A stretch of 8,411 bases of DNA from the NCBI GenBank assembly GCA_964514665.1, contig CAZESH010000193.1, forward strand, positions 1 through 8,411. Direction: 5' to 3'. Source of the stretch: CAZESH01 sp964514665. GTDB taxonomy: Bacteria; Bacillota; Bacilli; Paenibacillales; KCTC-25726. Shown one piece after another: positions 1-6,013 of the stretch. Both the position numbers and the translations under genes were made by a program. Positions within the stretch are counted from its first letter, which is position 1, and each line of letters begins with the position of its first letter. The notes under the pieces were generated by a model. It was not told where the DNA came from, did not search any database, and saw nothing but the letters and a program-made list of their open reading frames with translations.

Positions 1-43
1 AAAAAAACCTCCAATCCCACCCTTAAGATGGTTTTGGAGGTTT
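1..43 (-). terminator. Rho-independent terminator of amtB
   Basis: The 10-base arms AAACCTCCAA (5-14) and TTGGAGGTTT (34-43) form a hairpin. Read on the minus strand the hairpin runs directly into a run of T (bases 7 to 1). It lies just beyond the amtB stop codon and is oriented to end that transcript. Confidence 0.88.
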
Positions 44-65
44 ATCACTTTTCATCGGAGCTTAA

Positions 66-1391
66 TTATTCCGCTACAATTTTCGACCTTTTTTTCTCGT
101 TTACCTCTACGAAACCAAGCGATGGATGCATGTTTCCGCTCATTTCAATACTCGGTTGATCGCTGAAACGTTCCAAGTCATTATATGCGGGAATACCATG
201 CATAGCCATGTCAAGCCCATCTTCCTCGGCTGCTGCAGATACTCTTAAACCAATTGTTTTTTGAATCACCTTGGCCAATCCAAAGCTCGCAGAAAAACCC
301 CAAACGGATACCAGAACAACGCCCATGGTTTGCACAAGCAGAAGATGCACATTGCCTGTAGTAAACAACCCTTCCTTAAGATCGAACAGCCCGACCGCTA
401 TCGTACCGAACACGCCATTGACTCCATGCACGGCGACCGCTCCGACTGGATCGTCGACCTTCAGCTTGTCAATAAACAATGTGCCCCATATAACCAAAAG
501 TCCGGAAATGAGTCCGATGATGATAGCCGAATAAGGTCCCACGAAAGCACAGCCTGCAGTAATCGCCACCAAGCCGGCCAAAGCGCCGTTAATCGTCATG
601 CTCGGGTCCGCATTGCCATAGCGGAACATCGTGTACAGCATCGCCGCAGCGCCGCCGGATGCCGCTGCCAAGGTCGTATTCAAAGCGATAGTCGACAAAT
701 TCCCGTCCATTGCATTCAAAGTGCTGCCTGCATTAAATCCGAACCAGCCGAACCAAAGAATAAAAGCGCCGGCCGATGCAAGCGGAATATTGCTTGGGGC
801 AAAGACGTTGACGCTGCCGTCGGAATTGAATCTGCCTTTGCGCGGTCCCAATACGATGGCGATGGCAAAAGCTGCCCAACCGCCCAAAGCATGGATGGCA
901 GCCGAGCCTGCAAAATCCTTCATTCCCAAATGAGCCAGCCAGCCGTCGGCATTCCATATCCAGTGCCCGGAAATCGGATAGATGATGGCAGCAATCGCAA
1001 CGGCCACCAGCATATAAGCTTTGAACGACATCCGCTCCGCGACCGCCCCTGAGATGATGGAAATGACGGCAATCGCAAAACCCAGCTGAAACAGCACATA
1101 GGCTGACAGGGGCAAGTCCATGTGAAGCGGCAAATGCTGCGAAGCGCCCCAAAAATCAAAGCTGATCAAGCCGGCATGATCGGGGCCGAACATGACTCCG
1201 AAACCGATCAGGAAGAAAACAAGTGATCCTATGGTCAAATCGACAAAGATTTTCATCGTTACGTTCACTGCATTTTTCGTTCTTACAAAGCCTGCCTCCA
1301 ACAAACTGAAGCCGCCCTCCATAAAAAGCACCATTGCCGCAGCCAAAACCACCCATACCGTGTTTAAAGCTACGATTTGCTGTCCAGCCAT
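66..1391 (-). CDS. amtB: Ammonium transporter AmtB (NrgA)
   Basis: This is an inner-membrane ammonium/ammonia channel of the Amt/MEP/Rh family that takes up ammonium when nitrogen is scarce. The 441-residue length and about 11 hydrophobic segments fit the family. The family signature DFAGSAAIHALGG lies at about 159-171, giving the twin pore histidines H167 and H322 (AVHGVNGVFGT), with D159 at the position of the conserved recruitment Asp. The cytoplasmic tail from about 381 (GLRVSAAAEEDGLDMAMHG) is the family's P-II-binding segment. The extension beyond about 405 is poorly conserved. The ATG start has an AGGAGG Shine-Dalgarno eight bases upstream (1400-1405). The gene lies downstream of the P-II gene but has its own promoter and a GlnR/TnrA operator. 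No truncation or missing key residue is seen. Confidence 0.98.
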   Translation of the reverse strand: MAGQQIVALNTVWVVLAAAMVLFMEGGFSLLEAGFVRTKNAVNVTMKIFVDLTIGSLVFFLIGFGVMFGPDHAGLISFDFWGASQHLPLHMDLPLSAYVLFQLGFAIAVISIISGAVAERMSFKAYMLVAVAIAAIIYPISGHWIWNADGWLAHLGMKDFAGSAAIHALGGWAAFAIAIVLGPRKGRFNSDGSVNVFAPSNIPLASAGAFILWFGWFGFNAGSTLNAMDGNLSTIALNTTLAAASGGAAAMLYTMFRYGNADPSMTINGALAGLVAITAGCAFVGPYSAIIIGLISGLLVIWGTLFIDKLKVDDPVGAVAVHGVNGVFGTIAVGLFDLKEGLFTTGNVHLLLVQTMGVVLVSVWGFSASFGLAKVIQKTIGLRVSAAAEEDGLDMAMHGIPAYNDLERFSDQPSIEMSGNMHPSLGFVEVNEKKRSKIVAE

Positions 1392-1423
1392 TTACTTAAC
1401 CTCCTGTTGTAGACATATCAATC

Positions 1424-1452
1424 ATTATAAACGCAAACGATAGGATGGTCAA
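1424..1452 (-). promoter_or_regulatory. Sigma-A promoter of amtB
   Basis: On the minus strand, TTGACC (-35, 1447-1452) and a perfect TATAAT (-10, 1424-1429) are separated by exactly 17 bases. The predicted transcription start is near 1417. The promoter lies between the P-II terminator and the amtB start, so amtB can be expressed independently of the P-II gene. Confidence 0.88.
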
Positions 1453-1459
1453 CAGTTGG

Positions 1460-1476
1460 TGTCATGTTTCCTGACA
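1460..1476. promoter_or_regulatory. GlnR/TnrA operator upstream of amtB
   Basis: TGTCATGTTTCCTGACA matches the palindromic GlnR/TnrA consensus TGTNAN7TNACA at every fixed position. Its centre (1468) is about 50 bases upstream of the predicted start of the amtB transcript, just ahead of the -35 box. TnrA activates the B. subtilis nrgAB promoter from a comparable position. The placement therefore argues for activation of amtB under nitrogen limitation, by TnrA or, in paenibacilli, by GlnR. Confidence 0.88.
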
Positions 1477-1484
1477 TGGAAAAT

Positions 1485-1509
1485 AAAAAAAGCTTCAAAA
1501 GAAGCTTTT
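1485..1509 (-). terminator. Terminator after the P-II gene
   Basis: The arms AAAAGCTTC (1488-1496) and GAAGCTTTT (1501-1509) flank an AAAA loop. On the minus strand the hairpin is followed by a T run (1491 down to 1485). It begins only eight bases beyond the P-II stop codon and separates this gene from the amtB promoter. The stem is fairly AT-rich, so some readthrough into amtB is possible. Confidence 0.8.
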
Positions 1510-1517
1510 GATGTGTG

Positions 1518-1868
1518 CTATTTTCTTAATTCGTCAATCGTTTCATCCGTGAGCCCGGTGCGAATGTTGTACATTTCCATTACCGGAATAACGAATATTT
1601 TGCCGTCTCCCGTTTCTCCCGTCTGAGCCTTGCGAATAATGGCTTCAATGGTTTCATCCACTTTAAAATCGGAAACGACGATTTCCATCTTGATCTTGTA
1701 ATGCAAATTTACCGTATAGGACTTGCCGCGATAAATGCCTGTGGCATTTTTCTGCTGCCCTCTGCCTTGCACTTGGCTTACCGTAAAACCGGTAACGTTG
1801 ATTAGCCTCAGTTCCTCAATCACTTCCCGCAGCTTTTCGGGTCGAATAATCGCTTCAATTTTTTTCAT
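1518..1868 (-). CDS. glnK: P-II family nitrogen regulatory protein (GlnK/NrgB type)
   Basis: This is a trimeric cytoplasmic signal protein that reads ATP/ADP and 2-oxoglutarate and controls AmtB and, in Bacillales, nitrogen transcription factors. The 116-residue length is normal. It starts MKKIEAIIRPEKL like other family members. The T-loop spans about 37-55 and includes Y51 (in RGKSYTV), the residue uridylylated in enterobacteria; Firmicutes usually do not use that modification. The nucleotide-binding segment TGETGDGKIFV is at 83-93, with R103 in NIRTG. The ATG start is supported by alignment to the family N-terminus, although the upstream Shine-Dalgarno (CGGATGAT) is weak. P-II precedes amtB here, with a terminator and a new promoter between them, whereas B. 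subtilis has nrgA before nrgB. The kinase gene at 2067 is divergent. Confidence 0.97.
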   Translation of the reverse strand: MKKIEAIIRPEKLREVIEELRLINVTGFTVSQVQGRGQQKNATGIYRGKSYTVNLHYKIKMEIVVSDFKVDETIEAIIRKAQTGETGDGKIFVIPVMEMYNIRTGLTDETIDELRK

Positions 1869-1910
1869 ATCATCCGCTACTTTCCATATGATTCAATGTA
1901 ATTTGTTGTT

Positions 1911-1919
1911 ATTATAACA
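1911..1919 (-). promoter_or_regulatory. Extended -10 promoter of the P-II gene
   Basis: On the minus strand the sequence reads TGTTATAAT, which is TG-N-TATAAT, a perfect extended -10 element about 45 bases upstream of the P-II start. No good -35 box is seen; TTTCGA at the 17-base spacing (1934-1939) is poor. The same bases form a short palindrome with arms TGTTAT (1907-1912) and ATAACA (1914-1919), which could be an operator over the -10 or could be chance. Confidence 0.6.
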
Positions 1920-2066
1920 CAAAGAAAATCGTGTCGAAATAAAATTATTTCCCTGTAAAACGGCATTAAATTTCGCTCTTCAGCCTTTTATTATTTCGCT
2001 ATTCGGAGTACTATAGTAATATCTTTTCGACAAAATCTAACATACGCATACGAAGGAGCCATAGAG

Positions 2067-3410
2067 TTGGAATTAATTAAACTAATACTTTTAAATTTCC
2101 TCAATACTATTCCTGAAACACTTCTTATTCTATCGTTGGGTCTTACGTTTTGGGGAGAATCAATCAAACATTACAAAAAAAATATTCTTTTGTTCGCCTT
2201 CGTTGGGTTGCCGGCTTTAGCTTCCAATTACTTGTTACCTGCAGCATTTCATATTATTTTCGCAGCAGGCTTGTTTTTCTTGGCTTTCTTTTTTATGTTT
2301 AAGCGAATTCATTGGAGAAAAAGAATTATAATATCGTTATTTAGCTATGCCTTAACTTTCATTTTCGAAGTGACTCCTATGCTTATCATTTCTCAATTTA
2401 CCAGTTGGAGAAAATATATAGAATCTCCATTTTTAGTTGCTGTAACCGAGCTGCCCCTCATCATTTCATTTGGATTGGTACTCCTGTTCATGTTAAAAAA
2501 AGAAATCCATCCAGGCAAAAAAATACTGAAATTTTTGGACCAAAACAAGATGCATCCGGCATACTTTTTATTATTGATTCCTCTGTTTCAAGTTATCCTG
2601 TTTGTTATATTGGATTCCTATACATGGACAGATATCCAAAGTTCCAGCACCCAATTTTTTAACATAATTCTCCTCATTTCGGTTTTTGCTAGCTTGACCA
2701 TTATTTTCCTTTCCCTGAAATTGATCACCCATTCCAAAGATGAAGCGGTGAAAATGACGCAGGAACTGTATATTGAAGACATCAATCGGATGTTTACGGT
2801 AATCAAAGGTCAGCGCCACGATTTCTTGAATCATGTTCAGGTAATCAAAATGATGCTGGAAAGAGAAAAATTCACCGATGCCCAAAAATATGTTCGAGAA
2901 TTAACGGGAGAAATAGCGGAAATGAATGAAATCATCAATATCGGTCACCCGGCATTGGCTGCTCTTATCCGTTCTAAAATCGCGCAAGCTTTGGAAAATC
3001 AAATTAAATTCTACAGCCATTTCGATACCATCGGGGAGTGGCCTTTGGGGATGAAATCGATTGATATCGTGAAAATCCTGGGAAATCTGATCGACAATGC
3101 TTTTGAAGAGACGCTGCATTTATCCGAATCGCAACGTTGGGTGGAAGTAAAAGGCTGGAACGAGCGGGGAATCCTCCATATTTCCGTGCAGAACCCCGGA
3201 AGAATCTTCAAGCATGACGAGCTGTCAAAGCTTTTTGACGAGGGGTTTTCGACAAAGCAGGGACACAGCGGAGTCGGTTTATCCATCGTAAAAGAGCGAA
3301 TCAACCATTATAAAGGAGATATTGAAGTAAAAAGCATTCCTAGTGAAGGAACGACCTTTACCATTCGTCTCCCGCTGAACACGAAACCGATGCAAACCGA
3401 TGCGGGCTAA
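2067..3410 (+). CDS. Membrane sensor histidine kinase, AgrC/SpoOB-like (GHKL)
   Basis: Autophosphorylating sensor kinase of 447 residues. The N-terminal half (about 1-220) is hydrophobic with six or seven predicted membrane segments and no large extracellular loop, as in AgrC-type peptide receptors. The dimerisation/phosphoacceptor box is QRHDFLNHVQVIKMML at 249-264, with H251 the likely phosphorylated residue. The pattern HDFxNH is typical of the AgrC/DcuS/SpoOB-like class. The ATPase domain follows, with the N box GNLIDNAFEE (339-348) and the glycine-rich box GHSGVGLSIVKER (399-411). The start is TTG, chosen because GAAGGAG (2052-2058) lies eight bases upstream. There is no response regulator gene on either side. 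Its neighbours are the divergent P-II gene and the convergent yraN, 11 bases away with no clear terminator between. Its ligand could be a nitrogen-related metabolite (compare B. subtilis GlnK/YcbA) or a peptide; the sequence does not decide. Confidence 0.9.
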   Translation: MELIKLILLNFLNTIPETLLILSLGLTFWGESIKHYKKNILLFAFVGLPALASNYLLPAAFHIIFAAGLFFLAFFFMFKRIHWRKRIIISLFSYALTFIFEVTPMLIISQFTSWRKYIESPFLVAVTELPLIISFGLVLLFMLKKEIHPGKKILKFLDQNKMHPAYFLLLIPLFQVILFVILDSYTWTDIQSSSTQFFNIILLISVFASLTIIFLSLKLITHSKDEAVKMTQELYIEDINRMFTVIKGQRHDFLNHVQVIKMMLEREKFTDAQKYVRELTGEIAEMNEIINIGHPALAALIRSKIAQALENQIKFYSHFDTIGEWPLGMKSIDIVKILGNLIDNAFEETLHLSESQRWVEVKGWNERGILHISVQNPGRIFKHDELSKLFDEGFSTKQGHSGVGLSIVKERINHYKGDIEVKSIPSEGTTFTIRLPLNTKPMQTDAG

Positions 3411-3421
3411 GTTCAAAAGCT

Positions 3422-3802
3422 TCAAAATGCGTTCTGTATATGCCTTAAATGCAGCAATTCTCCCTTGGAGCTTAAATCGATGCTTATAACATCAAATCTG
3501 ATCATGCTGCTTCCCTTTCCTTTTTGCTGCAGGTAAATTTGCGAAATTTGCTGCACCTTGAGACGTTTCCTGTGATCAACGGATTCCTCGGGAGCCCCGT
3601 ATTTTTGCGCAGAGCTTTGGGAACGAACTTCCACGAAAATGATCGTTCCCTGATATTCGGCGATGATGTCCAGTTCGCCGCTTTTGCATCTCCAATTGGT
3701 TTCCACGATCGCATAACCTTCTTTTCGGAGATGCAATGCGGCCAGTTGCTCGCCCTTTTGCCAAGTGTTCTTGCGAATTTCGCCAAGCTTTTTGCCGCGC
3801 AT
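3422..3802 (-). CDS. yraN: YraN/UPF0102 family nuclease-like protein
   Basis: Small cytoplasmic protein (126 residues) of the UPF0102 family, whose fold resembles Holliday-junction resolvases and PD-(D/E)XK nucleases; its cellular role is poorly defined. The motifs run in the expected order: GEQLAALHLRKEGY (about 17-30), NWRCKSGELDIIA (36-48) with the acidic residues of the predicted active site, and IIFVEVRSQS (54-63). The last usually reads VEVK or VEVR; here Arg stands where nucleases have Lys. The ATG overlaps the ylqH stop by one base (TGATG at 3800-3804), and a GGAGGAG ribosome site lies inside the end of ylqH seven bases upstream, so translation is probably coupled. This is the last gene of the ylqG-ylqH-yraN run and is convergent with the kinase gene. 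Confidence 0.93.
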   Translation of the reverse strand: MRGKKLGEIRKNTWQKGEQLAALHLRKEGYAIVETNWRCKSGELDIIAEYQGTIIFVEVRSQSSAQKYGAPEESVDHRKRLKVQQISQIYLQQKGKGSSMIRFDVISIDLSSKGELLHLRHIQNAF

Positions 3803-4095
3803 CAGCTTTCTCCTCCATGCTTTGCCCTTTGATCCGTGCGATAAACATAACTCAATATTTCCGCAACCAATTGATAAAGCTCGGGAGGAATTTGCTGCTC
3901 GAGCTCCAGTTGGGACAATACCTCGACCAACGACGAGTCCTCTTGGATAGGCACGTTATGTTCCTTGGCCTTTTCGATCATTCTTCTTGCCACAAATCCT
4001 TTTCCTTTTGCCGAGATCACAGGGGCTTCGTGCTTTCCGGGTGAATATTTCAAAGCAACCGCCTTCAAGCGATTTTGTCGCGGTTCAGAATTCAT
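3802..4095 (-). CDS. ylqH: YlqH: FlhB/EscU C-terminal domain-like protein
   Basis: Soluble protein of 97 residues matching only the cytoplasmic C-terminal domain of the flagellar export switch FlhB, as in B. subtilis YlqH. It shows AVALKYSPGKHEAPVISAKG (about 13-32), then ARRMIEKAKEHNVPI and IPPELYQLVAEILSYVYR near the end. The FlhB self-cleaving Asn-Pro-Thr-His motif, which would lie just before AVALKY, is absent (NRLK there), so no autocleavage is expected. The reading frame is open upstream to 4224, but that part lies inside ylqG and does not resemble FlhB. I chose the ATG at 4095 because it forms an ATGA overlap with the ylqG stop (4092-4095) and has AAAGGAG about 13 bases upstream. The function is unknown. 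Partnering the FliK-like YlqG is plausible because FliK and FlhB interact in flagellar export. Confidence 0.92.
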   Translation of the reverse strand: MNSEPRQNRLKAVALKYSPGKHEAPVISAKGKGFVARRMIEKAKEHNVPIQEDSSLVEVLSQLELEQQIPPELYQLVAEILSYVYRTDQRAKHGGES

Positions 4096-5852
4096 ATGCG
4101 GATGTCCACTCCTTTGTAAGGACGATAAGCCGATGGGGAAACTGCTGCGGCGCCGCCCGTCTCTTTGTGTTCGGTTTGATGGAGGGGCATCTGCGCAAAT
4201 GATTTTGACTGAACATTTAAACACCGGTAACCCAAGCTTTCAACTGCGTCATAAATTTCCGCTTTGGATTGATCGATTAGTGTATGGATCAACGGATGAT
4301 CATTATGCACCTGAATATTCACCATACGATCCAAAACATTGACGTCAATCAGCATTTCACCCAACGATGCCAATTGCAGATCAAACAACAGATGACAATT
4401 TTGCGCATCAAGCTGACCTTTCTGGCCCCTACGCGACTGGATATGCACCGATGCGGTTTGTTCACCGTTCCCGTTAGTGATCGGCAGAAAAAGCGTAACG
4501 TGGCTAAACTGCGATTGCCGGTCGTCCGCAAGCATCAGTTGCTGTCCGGTAATATGATGAATCAGCTGCTGCGAGATTTCCTTCAACGGCAGCGGAAGGT
4601 CATGCTTCATTAACTGCAAGAGCCGACTTTTCAAGTTTTCCGTTTCGTGCTGAAGACCGGAAGTTATCGATTGCAGGGAATCCATGCTTGTCGTTCCGGT
4701 CTGAAAATCTGCTCCTTGATCCATTTCAACGGCTAGCAGACGTTTCAGCAAATGAGACTCATGCTCCAAACCCAGCAGTCGAGTCACTTGAACAACCCAA
4801 GATGGAGCTTGGCTTGCGGCTGTCGATTTGCGATTGGAAGAATCGGCAAGCGATGTTTCAAGCGAATGATCGTCTTGGTTATCTACTGTATTATCCGATT
4901 TGATTGGCATGATTTTGCTGCTTTTATTTTCTGCATCAGCAGCCCTCGGCTGATTCAGTGACAGCGCTTCTTCTTGCGGCAAGCTTTTGATTTTATCCGG
5001 GATTAATTGGGGGCGATATTCCTGTTCGGGATCATGAGAAGGTGATGTAACTTCTTTGTCCATGCTGAGTTCGCCGATTTGCTGAAGCTGTTTGATCGTC
5101 TCCCGCACACGCGTGACAAGTTGATGAAGCGGCAATTCATCCGACATGCTGGAGTTTGATTCAGAGATCGGCAAAGCTGATTCGACATGATCTGCACGGT
5201 TTACAATATCAGGTTTGATTGGAATTGGAGCAGTTTTTATGTTTGCAAGCCGTGACGCTGTGTTCTTATCAAAAGCTGCCAGTTCAATTTCCAACGATTT
5301 TATTAATTGGTGCAGTTTCGGACCGAATAAAACTTGTTGCAATGATAGTGCAGATTCAGTTGATAAGGGCAAATTTTTTATAGAAGCCGTCATAACCGAT
5401 TCAAGCCATTGCTCTAAACTAACAGTTGGCGGACGGGTTTCAGCAATTCTTTGAAATTGAAGGATATTTTCCTTCGTAAGAGGGAGTTGAAATTGTGTCA
5501 TTTTGGAAACCATCAATTTCAGATCTTTAGTTTCCTGGATTCCCAGAGAGTTTAAAATTTCACCTGCTGAAGAAGGGGTAACCGCGACAGACGGCATCGT
5601 TACAGGCTTCAATACCAGCTGATTGCTGTCGGAACCGGATTGAACCTGCAAATTCGTGATTTCGCCCGGCTGCAGCGGCACCTCCAGTTTGGCTTTTGTC
5701 CGGACGCCCGCGATATTGATGATCGCTTCCTGATCGCCGAGCAATTTCAAGACAATACCTTTTACTATTTGACCCGCTTTTAACTCAAGCACATTCTGCT
5801 CATTTTTTGCCGGTGCAGAAAAAAAACTTCTAATTAATTGACTTATGTCCAT
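4092..5852 (-). CDS. ylqG: YlqG: flagellar hook-length control (FliK)-like protein
   Basis: Large protein of 586 residues. The N-terminal 80 or so residues look like a small beta-rich domain (ELKAGQIVKGIVLKLLGDQEAIINIAGVRTKAKLEVPL). The middle (about 200-350) is low-complexity, rich in Ser, Asp, Gln and Pro, and probably disordered. The C-terminal part (about 425-560) resembles the FliK C-terminal domain, including HVTLFLPITNGNGEQTASVHIQ and the strand-rich stretch through LFDLQLASLGEMLIDVNV. This disordered-spacer-plus-FliK-domain layout is usual for YlqG proteins next to rnhB in Bacillales, outside the flagellar operon. The ATG start has GCGAGG eight bases upstream. Whether it affects flagellar export is unknown; the true hook-length regulator is normally encoded in the fla/che operon. 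It overlaps the following ylqH by four bases. Confidence 0.88.
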   Translation of the reverse strand: MDISQLIRSFFSAPAKNEQNVLELKAGQIVKGIVLKLLGDQEAIINIAGVRTKAKLEVPLQPGEITNLQVQSGSDSNQLVLKPVTMPSVAVTPSSAGEILNSLGIQETKDLKLMVSKMTQFQLPLTKENILQFQRIAETRPPTVSLEQWLESVMTASIKNLPLSTESALSLQQVLFGPKLHQLIKSLEIELAAFDKNTASRLANIKTAPIPIKPDIVNRADHVESALPISESNSSMSDELPLHQLVTRVRETIKQLQQIGELSMDKEVTSPSHDPEQEYRPQLIPDKIKSLPQEEALSLNQPRAADAENKSSKIMPIKSDNTVDNQDDHSLETSLADSSNRKSTAASQAPSWVVQVTRLLGLEHESHLLKRLLAVEMDQGADFQTGTTSMDSLQSITSGLQHETENLKSRLLQLMKHDLPLPLKEISQQLIHHITGQQLMLADDRQSQFSHVTLFLPITNGNGEQTASVHIQSRRGQKGQLDAQNCHLLFDLQLASLGEMLIDVNVLDRMVNIQVHNDHPLIHTLIDQSKAEIYDAVESLGYRCLNVQSKSFAQMPLHQTEHKETGGAAAVSPSAYRPYKGVDIRI

Positions 5853-5897
5853 TATTAAAACCTCGCTTTTCCATAAGTCGACACGTACATTATAGAT

Positions 5898-5926
5898 ATT
5901 ATACTTGTATTATCGGTCTCTTGTAA
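5898..5926 (-). promoter_or_regulatory. Candidate promoter of the ylqG-ylqH-yraN operon
   Basis: On the minus strand there is a perfect TATAAT at 5898-5903 with TTACAA 17 bases upstream (5921-5926). A second TATAAT lies at 5889-5894 but without a recognisable -35. The candidate overlaps, back to back, with the candidate plus-strand promoter of the agr-like cassette, so the two would compete. Confidence 0.5.
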
Positions 5927-5932
5927 TATAAA
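5905..5932 (+). promoter_or_regulatory. Candidate promoter of the agr-like cassette
   Basis: TTGTAT (5905-5910) and TATAAA (5927-5932) are separated by 16 bases, giving a leader of about 75 bases before the first gene. The region is so AT-rich that chance matches are common. The match is moderate, but no stronger candidate is seen between the divergent genes. Confidence 0.4.
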
Positions 5933-6013
5933 AAGAGGAAATTCGATAAAAAATGATCATAAAGAAGGATTTCCAAATAATATATCGAAATTTATTAGAT
6001 AGGTGAAGTATTT

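Noticed and set aside
261..1052. Long open frame of 263 codons on the plus strand
   Set aside because: It lies wholly antisense to amtB, its product is a basic, low-order sequence without domain features, and amtB is a clear family match.
3405..3430. Possible terminator between the convergent kinase and yraN genes (AAAAGCTTCAAAA)
   Set aside because: Only the six-base AAGCTT palindrome is present; there is no stem-loop with a T run.
3802..4224. Longer 140-codon version of ylqH
   Set aside because: The extra 43 residues lie inside ylqG, do not resemble FlhB, and the ATG at 4095 forms a classic ATGA overlap with the ylqG stop.
3965..4342. Plus-strand open frame of 125 codons
   Set aside because: It is antisense to the ylqG/ylqH junction, has no ribosome site or recognisable domain, and both minus-strand genes match known families.
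5910..5920. Flagellar sigma-28/SigD-like -10 (ACCGATAA on the minus strand) upstream of the FliK-like gene
   Set aside because: It matches seven of eight positions of GCCGATAA, but the required TAAA -35 element about 15 bases upstream is absent.
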